From: Psychromonas aquimarina ATCC BAA-1526
GTDB taxonomy: Bacteria; Pseudomonadota; Gammaproteobacteria; Enterobacterales; Psychromonadaceae
DNA length: 64,000 nt
Reading direction: 5' to 3'
Assembly (NCBI RefSeq): GCF_000428725.1
Contig: NZ_AUAM01000020.1
Span: 1 to 64,000, forward strand
The notes beneath the pieces were generated by a model, which was not told the origin of the DNA, ran no database searches, and was given only the letters and a program-made list of their open reading frames with translations. Below are positions 54,584-64,000 of this stretch, in pieces. How positions within the stretch are numbered: the first letter of the stretch is position 1; each line of letters starts with the position of its first letter. Made by a program: the position numbers and the translations under genes.

Positions 54584-55041
54584 TTTTTATCCATCTGCCT
54601 GATGCTCAAGCATCATATTGTATTTAGTTGTATTAAAACCTGTTTCTGAACGCAGTTTAACAGCTTATTGAACAAAAAGTTTAATATTAGCGGCTTTTGG
54701 AGCGGTACTTTTATCTCTAACGTGTTTATTATTTGATTCACGCGAGGGGCAGCCCTGCTGGCTGCTGTTTTGCTCAGCAAGATGGATGTGGTCATTCTGT
54801 GCAGCTCATTATCACGCCTTGATTAAGAAACTTTCAGGCTTAACAGAAGCAGTTTTTAAAGATAAACAGCCCCTAGTTTGTAATAAAACTTGATGCTCAT
54901 TTCTGCTGCCGATTAAACTGATATGGATTTGTGGTTGGTGCCACACAACAAAATTGCTCCCCATCAATTAACTCTGCTTTTAACCCGCAATGAATTAAAA
55001 ATAATCAAGATATATGACGGCGACGACAATACAGCATCATT

Positions 55042-55587
55042 TTAGCGCCATTTAATGGAGCAGCCCATACTTGCATTTTGTATTTCCGGCCCATTTCCAG
55101 TTGCTGCAATCCGGCGCATTGCATTAACTAATTCAGGAACCCGGTTATCAGCGCCGCCCATATTGATATTATCTAAGCGGCCGCGATACTGCAGCTCTCC
55201 TCTATTGTTAAAACCAAAGAAATCAGGGGTGCAGACCGCATTGTACAGCCTGCCGACCGTTTGTTCCTGATCAACAAGATAAGGGAAGGTAAAACCGTAT
55301 TGTTTAGCAAATATCTTCATGTTTTCAGGGGAATCCTGCTCAACAAGCAGATAATCGTTGGACATAACGGCCAGTACATTAATACCTTCAGCCGTTAACA
55401 GCTGCGTATCTTTCGCTAAGCGCTGTGCAATACGCTGCACATAGGGGCAGTGATTGCAGATAAACATGATTAATAAACCTTTATCTCCTAACTGCTCACT
55501 CATGGTAAAACTTTCACCATCAGCATTTTTTAATGTGAATTCCGGGGCTTTCCAGCCAAAATCGCAAAGCGGTGTATCAAGTAACAT
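55042..55587 (-). CDS. Redoxin/thioredoxin-family protein
   Basis: The 181-aa protein is a redoxin-fold enzyme: WKAPEFTLKNADGESF, ICNHCPYVQRIAQR with the CxxC, and PDFFGFNNRGELQYRGRLD. I start at the Met at 55587, preceded by GGAG 9 bp upstream; an earlier Met has no such site. It is likely a cytoplasmic thiol-peroxidase-like or reductant protein. The 81-bp gap before the nitroreductase gene suggests a shared transcript. Confidence 0.78.
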   Translation of the reverse strand: MLLDTPLCDFGWKAPEFTLKNADGESFTMSEQLGDKGLLIMFICNHCPYVQRIAQRLAKDTQLLTAEGINVLAVMSNDYLLVEQDSPENMKIFAKQYGFTFPYLVDQEQTVGRLYNAVCTPDFFGFNNRGELQYRGRLDNINMGGADNRVPELVNAMRRIAATGNGPEIQNASMGCSIKWR

Positions 55588-55667
55588 GATTGATTTCTCC
55601 AGCATAAGGCCTGAACGGAATAATCTCCAGTGCAGGCGGTTTTAATTGAGTAAGATCCCGGCTGATA

Positions 55668-56324
55668 TTATAAAACCTGCATCACCTGCCCGGCGGCTAA
55701 ACGTGATTTAGGAAGCTGCGCATTATAATCTTCGACGCTGTCATGGTAACCGATCGCCAGTGCAACATCACAAATATAACCGCCTAACTCATCAGCAAAA
55801 GTCTCACTGATCAGTGCACTGTCTATACCTTCCATGGTCGTTGAATCTATACCAAGGCGCGCTAACACATGTAATGTATTGCCCAGCGCTAAATAGGTTT
55901 GTGCTTTGGTCCAGGCGGCATTACTGCCCGTTTTATCGGTATTTAAATCCGCAAAAGCAAAAGCGCCGAACGCCTGTTCACGATCTTGTGATTTCGTACG
56001 CTGCGCTGCGATATCACTGTCAATTACTTTAGCATAATCTTCGCGCTTATATTCCGGGTTATGCGCAAACAAAATAATATGCGAAGCGGCTTTAGCATGA
56101 GGCTGGTTAAACTGGAATTTATTCGCAAAAGTATCATGCAGGCGCTGCTTTGCCTGCTCACTTTCAATCACGATAAACTTCCATGGCTGCGAATTGATTG
56201 AAGAAGCTGACAAGCGCATTGCTTCATAAATCACCTGTAAATCCTGCTCCGATATACGTTTTGACGGATCATATCTTTTGGCTGTATAGCGGTTTTGTAA
56301 GTCTGTAATAATCGGGTGTGTCAT
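55668..56324 (-). CDS. NAD(P)H nitroreductase-family flavoprotein (NfsB-like)
   Basis: The 218-aa enzyme has RYTAKRYDPSKRISEQDLQ and MRLSASSINSQPWKFIVIES, the FMN-binding pattern of NfsB-like nitroreductases and dihydropteridine reductases, and VALAIGYHDSVEDYNAQLPKSR at its end. It reduces nitro or quinone compounds with NAD(P)H. It is divergent from a LysR gene, so that regulator probably controls it. Confidence 0.88.
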   Translation of the reverse strand: MTHPIITDLQNRYTAKRYDPSKRISEQDLQVIYEAMRLSASSINSQPWKFIVIESEQAKQRLHDTFANKFQFNQPHAKAASHIILFAHNPEYKREDYAKVIDSDIAAQRTKSQDREQAFGAFAFADLNTDKTGSNAAWTKAQTYLALGNTLHVLARLGIDSTTMEGIDSALISETFADELGGYICDVALAIGYHDSVEDYNAQLPKSRLAAGQVMQVL

Positions 56325-56426
56325 CGTTATCTCCAGTTAATTATTTACTGGTGTTAATAGTAGAGGTTGATTAGGTGCCTTTGAACAGTATAATGTTTGA
56401 AACTTTATCAAAAGAAATTAGACAAT

Positions 56427-57362
56427 ATGCTATTAGAAGACCTGCAGGTTATCCTGAAAGTGGCTGAATTTCGCAGTATTACGGCCGCAGCTGAAAGTTT
56501 AGATATGCGAACAGCAACAGCCAGTGCGGCTGTTAAACGTGTAGAAAAATCATTAGGCTTCGAGTTATTTATCCGTACAACACGGCAGCTTCGCCTGTCC
56601 AGTGCAGGAGAGCGCTACATCCCTCAATGTGAGCAGGCATTATTGATGTTAGATCATGCGCAGAAAAATATGAAAGATGACCTGGATATCATTGATGGTG
56701 AACTGCGTATTTCGCTGTCATCAGACCTGGGAAGAAACAGAGTGATTCCCTGGCTGGATGATTTTATGGAAGCTCATCCTAATGTCAGTTTAAGAGTCAA
56801 TATTAGTGATAGTAATGTCGATTTTTACCGCGACTCTGTTGATATTGCGTTACGTTACGGCTCACCGACGGATGCAGGTGTTTATGGGTTTAAGATATGT
56901 AACGTTCCCGGCGTATTATGTGCGTCACCTGAATATTTAGAGAAACACGGTACACCTGTACACCCTGACGACTTAGCAGCACATAACGGACTTTTTTATC
57001 AGCTCCACGATATCGTCCATGATGTCTGGCGGTTTTCGGATAAAGATAAAGACTATAAAATCAAAATGAGCAGCAACCGTATTGCTAATGATGCCGAGCT
57101 GGTAAGGCGCTGGTGTGTTGCCGGGCAGGGAGTGGCGGTAAAATCCTGCCTTGATATGTCTGCAGATTTATTATCAGGAAAACTCGTTAATGTCATGCCT
57201 GAATTTAAACCTAAAGCGACTGAATTGTGGCTGATCTGTCCAAGCAGGCAGTCCATCACACCAGCGGTGCGTTTATTACGAGATACATTTAGAACGCAAA
57301 GTAAAGGCGTGTTAAAACAATTGATTGAGCATGGGATTTTAGATGAAAGTGTACTTGGCTGA
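56427..57362 (+). CDS. LysR-family regulator divergent from the nitroreductase
   Basis: The 311-aa protein has an N-terminal helix-turn-helix (SITAAAESLDMRTATASAAVKRVE) and an effector domain (about 90-295; LRISLSSDLGRNRVIPWLDDF). I start at the ATG at 56427; a TTG 30 bp upstream in frame is less likely. It is of the CrgA/AaeR-like group with a long C-terminal tail. The divergent gene arrangement is typical of LysR-target pairs. Confidence 0.85.
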   Translation: MLLEDLQVILKVAEFRSITAAAESLDMRTATASAAVKRVEKSLGFELFIRTTRQLRLSSAGERYIPQCEQALLMLDHAQKNMKDDLDIIDGELRISLSSDLGRNRVIPWLDDFMEAHPNVSLRVNISDSNVDFYRDSVDIALRYGSPTDAGVYGFKICNVPGVLCASPEYLEKHGTPVHPDDLAAHNGLFYQLHDIVHDVWRFSDKDKDYKIKMSSNRIANDAELVRRWCVAGQGVAVKSCLDMSADLLSGKLVNVMPEFKPKATELWLICPSRQSITPAVRLLRDTFRTQSKGVLKQLIEHGILDESVLG

Positions 57363-57424
57363 GTAAGAGATACTCATCGGCAGCTATCGCTTTACGGCGT
57401 GCTGTTTCCAGGGCGGTAAAAATA

Positions 57425-57953
57425 TTAACTGGCCGGTGTTAATTGATATTTTGACTCTTGAAGATACTCAGCAGATGCACTTCTCGCTTTTTCTCCATTA
57501 CCCGCCATAATCACTTCATATATTCTGCGGTGTTCATTAATACAGGTACAGCCCTCTTCCGATGAGTGGACAATAAAGTTAACAAACATGGTGGTTAATA
57601 TATGCCCGAAGGGTAAATAAAAGTCATTGCCTGTCGCATTAAATATCAGACTATGAAATTTAGTATCCACCTCTGTCCAGGCTTGCTGGTCAAATTCATC
57701 GGCAGCCGCAATTTCAGTCATCTTCTGAAATATTTCCGAGAATTCAATACGCTGCTCTACCGTTGCATATTTAGCCGCCAGCGCACATGCTTCTGGTTCA
57801 ACAGCACGACATAAACCTAAAAACTGAAAACAAAAATGATCCGTATCAGTTAAGCCGTCCATCCACTCGATTAACTGCGGCTCTAAAAAGTTCCAGTAAG
57901 CCCGGTCTAATACTCGTGTACCAATTTTGGGACGAGACTCAAGCAGACCTTTG
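57425..57953 (-). pseudogene. 5'-truncated GntR-family (FadR/FCD) regulator
   Basis: The frame holds the end of a GntR winged helix, LLESRPKIGTRVLDRAYWNFL, and the FCD ligand domain (about 57425-57860; GLCRAVEPEACALAAKYAT, DTKFHSLIFNATGN, EHRRIYEVIMAGN). The helix-turn-helix before KGLLESRPKIG is missing: upstream the reading is SGELPERQCFNNF, unlike any GntR DNA-binding helix. The gene probably no longer binds DNA. An ORF start at an internal Met (57862) covers only the FCD part. Confidence 0.72.
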
Positions 57954-58162
57954 AGGAAATTATTAAAGCACTGCCTTTCAGGCAGCTCGCCAGAAAGTCT
58001 TTAGCGGATCTTAACCAGGAGAAAATAGAAAAATTAATGTATGAATAACGCCTAATAATATAGTTGTTACTACGGCTGAGCAAAAAGCCCCCTGCTCAGC
58101 ATGCAGTAACGGAATAAAAACGCTGACTCGGATTAATTTTAGTATCGACACACAATTTTAAA
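57954..58162 (+). other. Junction fragment and hairpin beside the GntR pseudogene
   Basis: The plus strand has an open C-terminal-like fragment, IKALPFRQLARKSLADLNQ then EKIEKLMYE-stop at 58048. It looks like the end of an unidentified gene joined to the broken GntR gene. Past it GCTGAGCA (58075-58082) pairs with TGCTCAGC (58093-58100), and the outer GTTACT and AGTAAC extend it. This hairpin lies 62 bp after the stop of the restriction-modification gene and may act as its terminator. Confidence 0.4.
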
Positions 58163-61100
58163 TTAATGAATCACTGTTGTGGGTTTGCCTTCACCATTCG
58201 GTACAAGTTGGTTATCTTTCATCCAAGTTAAAGCCTTAAATAACCGTTGCTCTGAATAGCGTGTTTTACTCTCATGCCAGTTATATAAAAAATCATTCAC
58301 TATATTTTGATCTAGCGGTTGCTTACCGTCAATTAACATATCATTCCAACAAGCATATAAAGTCGCAATAATTTCACATTGTGCAGTATTCAAAGGTTTC
58401 AGCAACTCTATTAATTTTTCAATTTTTTGATAATCATCTGCAAAACCATCTTTGGCGAGCTCGGCAATAAACTCTAAACTTTGTTCTGGGTGATAAGAGA
58501 CTTGTTGACTATTAGCTTTTGTATTTCGAGAGACAGAAAAGCATCTGCTTTTTTCAGCTAAAGATTCGATACCAACATTTTTATTGTAAATACAGATATG
58601 ATCTAACGGGCCAGCTGCTTTTCTTTGATAAGTTGTTTTTAAATCCTGTTTAGTTACCATATCACACAAGTAAAATGTTTTTGCCAATCGCACTCTACCA
58701 AACTTGGCTACATCTCTGTTTTTATCAACGATTAAACTCGCAAGCTGCAACCGTAAGTCAATAAATGAGATGGAAGTAATTTTGTTATTACCAAAGTAGT
58801 CTATTTTTTTCGGATCGCTAATCAAATCATAAAACTCTAGCTTGGCCAATTTTAATTGTGAAGACAATTCGGCCAACCGATACAACAGGTGTTCATGTTG
58901 ATAATGTTTCGCATAGTCTTTTATCTGTACGATACCTGCATTTTCAGTTAGCACACCATCACCTACAAAATAAGCCTTTTTGTAACTTATTAGAATTTCA
59001 GGCGAATTGATAAATAGCTTTTTCCATTCAGCAAACAAGTTGATAACAGCACAGTAAAGCTTATCTGAAATTGTATTCCCCGAAAACTCAAACAAAGGTT
59101 CAATAATTCTACGCCAAAAGGATTCACTGTTATTTGGTGATAAAGGGTTACCAACAAACAACTCTAGTCCTCCTTGAATAGGGTTATTGGCTGGAAAAAT
59201 GGTTTCCAAACATTCGTTTTCAGCAAAAACAATCACCGAGGATAACTTAAATATATCCATGTATATTTCACTGGGAATAATCGGTTTCCACATGTTTTCA
59301 GCATCTACTGATATAGGGTATTTTCGAACAGTAAACGACTTAGCTAGCGCATACCAATAAAATACTTTACTAGCCTCTTTAGCATTGCTTGCAAAATAAC
59401 CTTTTTGTGAAGGAGGTCCAGATAAACAACGACTTTTCCTGAAATCCATCATTGGAATGTCTAATCGAAACCATATCGATCCAACTGTCCCTTTTTTAAC
59501 ACGACAAGGGGTTAAATCATCCATAAAGCCGATAAACTCCCCTGCACATTCCCCATATGCTTTTTTATTGGTTTGTCGCCTGTCATTTAAGGGTAGCCCT
59601 CCAACCACTATAGCATCTCTTTCTGCTACTCGACGTGATCTTTTAAAGTCCTTACTAGTTTGACCTGACCATTCCTTTATTCCTGTTTTATTCGCACCTA
59701 GTCCAATTGAGATAGACATTTTTGAACTAAGTATATTGTTACAGGCTAAATCAACATCATTTTTATTTAACCAATTTATTTCTGAAAGCACTTTCTTTCT
59801 CATCCATGTAAGATCAACTAGAGGAATTTCTCTGCTAGAATTTAACCCCGAATTTTCTCCCTTATATCTCCAAATGGTAAAGGCTATCGGAAATCGTCCT
59901 TTTACATCAAAAAACTCTTTTCCATCAATAAGTACACCACTAACGTCTTCAAACGAACCTAGTATTTCATTCCTTATATTTTTAAAAACAGGACGATTAG
60001 TAAGCCATGCAGATTTGGTAAACAAAAACAGTAAAGACTCCCCTGGCAGACCACCATCTTTTGCGGCTTGACAGATCAGTTTCATTTGAGCAAGAAAACA
60101 GCAATATCGTTCTGAACTAGCATCTTTACCAACCATATTCATGATTGAAGGATGAACTGCATAAGTAATATTACTAGCAGTTTGTTCATCTTCATTTCGG
60201 TAAGGAGGGTTACATAAAAAAGCTAAAGGTTTATCAGGTGATTGGCCTTTCTCGGCTAAATAACCTGTTATCTGTTCAATGTATTGCTCTGCGCTAATAT
60301 CAAGGAAATTAAGCCCTTTGTTTTCAGAAACTTTCGGTACTACTGTAAACTTACCATTGTGCCAAGCATCACCTTTCATACGTTTTTCTACGGTATATAA
60401 TAGCTCAGGCTCTATCTCACTCACGACCTTATGGCGCAATTCTAGTGGAGACTTCCAATTCGTCACTAAGTTTCCACTACCACAGGCAGGATCAATCACT
60501 AAATGATTTTTGCCAATATCGCCAAGCTTTTGTTTAACTATCCACATGGTAAATTTAGCTAGGTCTAAATCAGTAAAAAATATTCCATGCTTTTTCCTGA
60601 AATTATTATCTACAGCATCAATGGCTTTATCATACTTAGCAAAAAAGTCATCAAGACTCTCCGTCTCACTATAGAAAATATAATGATTTTCAACGAATTT
60701 TTTAAAAAACACTGCTTGACCGGGGAGCAAACTGTCAACACTCTCGCCATTAATAGTAGCCTGAGATGGGTTTTTCTGGCTTATTTCAAGGGTTGAATCC
60801 TCATCCCAACCAAACACCATACTATAAAATGCACGAACAACTTTTATCGGGTTTTCAGGGGCAAAAAAAACCTTCATTGCAACCAAAGTATCCGTAAAGT
60901 TTCGGATCGTTATTTTTCTTCTAATTCGTTTTTGGCTTTTCAATGAATTTTCAAAAGACTCTATTTCCTTAATCTTTTCGGCTGTTGTTGCTTTGAAAAG
61001 ACCATCAATTATTTCATTTCGAAAAATCCAAGTTGTTTGACTTAATATAATTCTTTTAAGGTGTATGTACTTTTTTGCAAATTGTTTACCAAGTGTGGAA

Positions 61101-61453
61101 GCAGCCCCTTTAGCACTTATTATTTCAGCTATAATCTGTGGGTCTAAATCAGCAACTTTCCAGATAGCTAACATGCCTTTTGTTGAAACAACAACAGCCG
61201 CAAAATCCAATTTTCTTTGATAAGCGATTGCCTGAAATAAGCCACTGAACCAGTCTGCTTGCTTAGACTTTAACTCAAGGACGAATAACCCCTTTACGTA
61301 ACCATCAGAGTTTGCAGCCTCTTTTTGACGAGTGAAACTATCACCAAATATTTTTCTAAAATATTTGAGAATTAGGTCTTCATTGGCTTTTTCTTCTGAA
61401 TTGGATAAATATTGAAATAGTCCATCAATATGTTCCGGGAGCGAGTTCGCCAT
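58163..61453 (-). CDS. Single-chain restriction-modification enzyme (type IIG-like)
   Basis: This 1096-aa protein has an N-terminal PD-(D/E)xK-like nuclease (D then FVLELKSKQ near residue 57), a helical connector, an N6-adenine methyltransferase core (VIDPACGSGNLVTNW at about 330; FLCNPPYRNEDE, motif IV NPPY, at about 425), and a C-terminal target-recognition half of about 500 residues. Fused type IIG/IIL enzymes cut and methylate using the same specificity domain. AGGATG precedes the ATG. It stands alone and its base use is AT-richer than its neighbours, which suggests acquisition. Confidence 0.8.
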   Translation of the reverse strand: MANSLPEHIDGLFQYLSNSEEKANEDLILKYFRKIFGDSFTRQKEAANSDGYVKGLFVLELKSKQADWFSGLFQAIAYQRKLDFAAVVVSTKGMLAIWKVADLDPQIIAEIISAKGAASTLGKQFAKKYIHLKRIILSQTTWIFRNEIIDGLFKATTAEKIKEIESFENSLKSQKRIRRKITIRNFTDTLVAMKVFFAPENPIKVVRAFYSMVFGWDEDSTLEISQKNPSQATINGESVDSLLPGQAVFFKKFVENHYIFYSETESLDDFFAKYDKAIDAVDNNFRKKHGIFFTDLDLAKFTMWIVKQKLGDIGKNHLVIDPACGSGNLVTNWKSPLELRHKVVSEIEPELLYTVEKRMKGDAWHNGKFTVVPKVSENKGLNFLDISAEQYIEQITGYLAEKGQSPDKPLAFLCNPPYRNEDEQTASNITYAVHPSIMNMVGKDASSERYCCFLAQMKLICQAAKDGGLPGESLLFLFTKSAWLTNRPVFKNIRNEILGSFEDVSGVLIDGKEFFDVKGRFPIAFTIWRYKGENSGLNSSREIPLVDLTWMRKKVLSEINWLNKNDVDLACNNILSSKMSISIGLGANKTGIKEWSGQTSKDFKRSRRVAERDAIVVGGLPLNDRRQTNKKAYGECAGEFIGFMDDLTPCRVKKGTVGSIWFRLDIPMMDFRKSRCLSGPPSQKGYFASNAKEASKVFYWYALAKSFTVRKYPISVDAENMWKPIIPSEIYMDIFKLSSVIVFAENECLETIFPANNPIQGGLELFVGNPLSPNNSESFWRRIIEPLFEFSGNTISDKLYCAVINLFAEWKKLFINSPEILISYKKAYFVGDGVLTENAGIVQIKDYAKHYQHEHLLYRLAELSSQLKLAKLEFYDLISDPKKIDYFGNNKITSISFIDLRLQLASLIVDKNRDVAKFGRVRLAKTFYLCDMVTKQDLKTTYQRKAAGPLDHICIYNKNVGIESLAEKSRCFSVSRNTKANSQQVSYHPEQSLEFIAELAKDGFADDYQKIEKLIELLKPLNTAQCEIIATLYACWNDMLIDGKQPLDQNIVNDFLYNWHESKTRYSEQRLFKALTWMKDNQLVPNGEGKPTTVIH

Positions 61454-61744
61454 ATGACATCCTTTAGCTATTTATGTGATTTTTATTAGTTATTTAAATA
61501 GCTTAGACAAAATCTATGGGATTAGCATTATTTAAGTGGAAGTTATCTTTTAAGTTTCAGGGCTATTACGGTGTCGGGATTTTATAAATTGAAAATGAGG
61601 TAAGGGTAAGAAATAAGACGCAGTCTATTGATCTTAAAAGTTGCAATTTACGAGGCGTTTGTAGCCTAAACTCGAGCTAGAAGCTAACACCCATAAAGCG
61701 ACTTGGAAACCTACAAATTCGTGGTCAACATTACTTAATCACTA

Positions 61745-61781
61745 CAGTGTTCAGTCCCCTGCAGCCGGTTACTGAACACTG
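61745..61781. terminator. Long hairpin in the MYG1/restriction-gene gap
   Basis: CAGTGTTCAGT (61745-61755) is exactly complementary to ACTGAACACTG (61771-61781). No T-run follows on either strand. It is 38 bp after the MYG1-type gene's stop. The remainder of the gap 61454-61818 shows nothing else I can name. Confidence 0.45.
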
Positions 61782-61818
61782 CTTAGCAAATACAAACATT
61801 TACTGCGGTTTTGTCAGT

Positions 61819-62703
61819 TTAGGCTTTAACGGCATCATCAACTATCTTCAGGGTCGATTGAAGTGAACCAGTTGCACAGATAAATAATCCATGATGGCAG
61901 AATATTCCATCGGCAATCTGTGCTGCTTTTGAAAACTCGTCATCACATAAACCAGCCCAGGACTTTGGAAAATCCTTACGGTTTGAGAATTCTCCAGGAG
62001 CTGTTGGAACAGCACGGGCGTACCACTTTTCACCATGAGGGTAGACTGCATAAAGAATCGTTTCATTTCCTTTGCTGTTAAACAGGTGTTCTACCCACTT
62101 ACAATCTTCAGGAACAATAATATATGAATGCTGTTTATCCTGTGCCTCTTTAAGTGCAGTTTCCAGTCCGTCGCGGCTGTCAATCCAGTGCTTTGCCCGT
62201 TCGATTGCAGTCTGAAGTAATAAACGTGCCCGCAACACTTCGCCGGCAAAGGCTTCATCAGCTTTAGAATGATCCAGAGGATTCATCATGGAGATTGACC
62301 CCGATAATGATATTTCACGCACATCAGAAAAGTCTTCAATGTGATGAGTTAATGTCACTCCATTATCAATTGCATCAAACTGCCGGATCAAACGTCGACA
62401 AATCCTATCTGCAATATGAGGACAGCCGCAAATCTCAGTACCATAATGGGACCATATTAAGCCGACCGATGACATCTTCAAACCATCATCGTATGCCGGG
62501 CCGTTCTTAAAGTGGTGGTCATATATCTTTTCCTCGTGATTGTAGTAACCACCGACATCAACGAGGTAATCACATTTCGCCCATACTTTGGGATCACGTG
62601 AACGCAGTATTTCATACTCCGGATGCAGCATAGACAATGCTGCAACTGCAAAAACATCATCGGCATGAAATGCCCCGCTATGTGTTCCAAATATCTTCTT
62701 CAA
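61819..62703 (-). CDS. MYG1/UPF0160-family DHH-type hydrolase
   Basis: The 294-aa protein begins FGTHSGAFHADDVFAVAAL, with the His and Asp-Asp pair of the MYG1 family, then VDVGGYYNHEEKIYDHHF, a DHH motif, and SVGLIWSHYG. Eukaryotic MYG1 is a 3'-5' RNA exonuclease; bacterial members are little studied. The start is TTG (62703), with GGATATAT upstream; no in-frame ATG is near. A gap of 395 bp (62704-63098) separates it from yceH, in which I see no feature. Confidence 0.82.
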   Translation of the reverse strand: MKKIFGTHSGAFHADDVFAVAALSMLHPEYEILRSRDPKVWAKCDYLVDVGGYYNHEEKIYDHHFKNGPAYDDGLKMSSVGLIWSHYGTEICGCPHIADRICRRLIRQFDAIDNGVTLTHHIEDFSDVREISLSGSISMMNPLDHSKADEAFAGEVLRARLLLQTAIERAKHWIDSRDGLETALKEAQDKQHSYIIVPEDCKWVEHLFNSKGNETILYAVYPHGEKWYARAVPTAPGEFSNRKDFPKSWAGLCDDEFSKAAQIADGIFCHHGLFICATGSLQSTLKIVDDAVKA

Positions 62704-63098
62704 AATAATATATCCATTTCTATTAGCACCAAGTGCGCGTTATTTATACTACATTCCAGTTAAGCGGTTGAACTTATGCTTTTTTATCCACCACCAATAC
62801 ACCAGGTTTCTTTAAAGGAAAGGGTTGCTGAGTAATGACATTTCATTCATCAGCCATCAGACAAGTCCAAGGCCCCTTCCCCAACTTTATACCTTATGCG
62901 AGCTAGCAGTCTAACTCATTTTCGCCCTATAGCGCCTTACAAAACTACAGTTTAATGTTCAAAATTAACAAGCCGGAATACTTTTTCCCGTCATATAACA
63001 TTCATTTATATTCATAATCCATTTTCACAGGAATAGATTACTGATAACGACTCTCAGGTGAAAACAAGTTATCTATTTTTAATACACTGAATTTATGT

Positions 63099-63758
63099 TT
63101 ATTCAACTAAAGCCGACAAACGTGCTAACTGTGTTTTTAACTCATTAACCTCTTGCTCTAATAACGCCACCCGAGTTTCAAGTTCCCCCTGCTCGCTTGC
63201 AGATACTGGTACTGAATCTACTCCAGCTTCTATAGGTGCAGATTCTGCCTCAGAAGTATCAGAAAATAGATGTATATAGCGGGACTCTCTTTTGCCGGGC
63301 TCTCTTGCTAACTTTTTCACTAACTGGGCGTTGTTTAAGTTCTGCAGCTGCTCAAGAGCAGCTTCAACTTCATTAACATTGCTAAATTCAGCTAAACGGT
63401 TAGTGCGGGTGCGCAGCTCACCGGGTGTTTGCGGGCCGCGAAGAAACAACACACAAATAATCGATTTTTGTTGTTCAGTTAGCTGTAAATTGCCGAACGA
63501 CGTATTACAGAACCTGTGCTTATACTTATTAACTCGCCCTGAACCAGAATCAACCATCAGCTGTTTCATAGCGATTAATTCATCAACCACATTCTGCACT
63601 TCCGTTTCTGAAAGCGACATAACCGGTTCCCGGTTACTCTTTTGATTACAACCGTTGGTCAGAGCATTTAACGACAAAGGATATTGTTCAGGTGTGGTGA
63701 TCTCTTTTTCAAGCATCACGCCGATAACACGACTTTGCAAAGCAGTTAATGTGATCAT
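63099..63758 (-). CDS. yceH: YceH-family (UPF0502/DUF480) protein
   Basis: The 219-aa protein has two winged-helix-like DUF480 repeats: LTALQSRVIGVMLEKEITTPEQYPLSL, then RGPQTPGELRTRTNRLAEFS. The C-terminal coiled coil (LETRVALLEQEVNELKTQL) is typical of YceH. Its role is unknown; members are common in gammaproteobacteria. AAGGAAG precedes the ATG. Confidence 0.88.
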   Translation of the reverse strand: MITLTALQSRVIGVMLEKEITTPEQYPLSLNALTNGCNQKSNREPVMSLSETEVQNVVDELIAMKQLMVDSGSGRVNKYKHRFCNTSFGNLQLTEQQKSIICVLFLRGPQTPGELRTRTNRLAEFSNVNEVEAALEQLQNLNNAQLVKKLAREPGKRESRYIHLFSDTSEAESAPIEAGVDSVPVSASEQGELETRVALLEQEVNELKTQLARLSALVE

Positions 63759-64000
63759 CTAATGGCTTCCTTAAGGTATTCATATTTAGATAGCGTAGAA
63801 AGTAATTGATTATATGGCTTTTTGTCGAAATTAGTTTGGTTAAGCGCAATAAAAAGAACAAAGATCTTTTAAATATTGATAATTATTATCTGTTAACTGA
63901 ACTGCAGCACCACAATCCACAACAAAAGATTGCCACTGAAGTGGAAAGTTGCCTTAGAAAGATAAACACCGTAACATTCGCAATTATCGATTTAGTTCAG

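Noticed and set aside
54613-54795. 60-aa minus-strand ORF
   Set aside because: Composition and lack of a ribosome site give no support.
54923-55045. 40-codon ORF opening MDLWLVPHNK
   Set aside because: Short, no ribosome site, and it runs into the end of the redoxin gene; could be a remnant, but unproven.

Overview
The window looks like the chromosome of a marine, Psychromonas-like gammaproteobacterium. This is an inference from an AT-rich genome with gammaproteobacterial housekeeping genes (dapA-bamC, cnoX, nagK, tex, rhlE, baeR, focA), many signalling genes (two HD-GYP proteins, a chemotaxis receptor, LytS/LytTR) and a MITE-type repeat familiar from this group. No rRNA, tRNA or CRISPR array was recognised.

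Region 1 (1-2.1 kb) is mobile DNA: the 5' end of an IS1182-type transposase, then two integron gene cassettes on the minus strand, each a gene followed by a well-formed attC site. One cassette carries a TIR-like (CAP12/PCTIR type) defence protein, the other a small membrane protein. The upstream cassette starts at an attI-like boundary, but no integrase gene follows. Region 2 (2.4-8.9 kb) has an HSL-type esterase, a periplasmic binding protein, the coupled pair dapA-bamC, cnoX and a secreted alpha/beta hydrolase. Region 3 (8.9-15.4 kb) is a tight four-gene minus-strand operon encoding an SMC-type ATPase, a winged-helix subunit, a kleisin-like subunit and a short TOPRIM protein. I read it as a Wadjet/MksBEFG-like plasmid-defence condensin with the unusual order C-B-A-D.

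Region 4 (15.6-31.3 kb) holds nagK, a MITE, a CopD-like membrane protein, a GAF/HD-GYP protein, a patatin, a DUF2913 protein followed by a degenerate receiver/EAL protein, a NUDIX hydrolase, trmK, tex, an oxidoreductase, a second HD-GYP protein, a FocA-CBS fusion behind a tiny leader ORF, and a LysR regulator. Region 5 (31.4-41.6 kb) has a SprA-related protein, a thioredoxin-like protein, a CstA-family transporter with its probable BtsS/BtsR-type two-component system, a Fur-box-controlled small Cys protein, rhlE, the AmmeMemoRadiSam A and B genes, and a frameshifted YggL-like gene. Region 6 (41.7-57.9 kb) has transporters and binding proteins, a PAP2 phosphatase, a GH13 amylase lipoprotein, an orphan pilin, a MatP-like protein, an MCP, an orphan BaeR, a degenerate AAA protein, redox enzymes, and a truncated GntR gene. 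Region 7 (58.1-63.8 kb) has a single-protein restriction-modification enzyme, a MYG1-family protein and YceH.

The most unusual signal is recurrent. Four separate genes (tex, the SprA-like gene, AmmeMemoRadiSam B and the YggL-like gene) have their 3' coding ends tandemly duplicated just downstream, as two or three copies of about 45-70 bp separated by mostly short filler (2-28 nt). The outermost copy lies next to what looks like the original terminator or the next gene. This suggests a repeated duplication process acting at gene ends in this genome.
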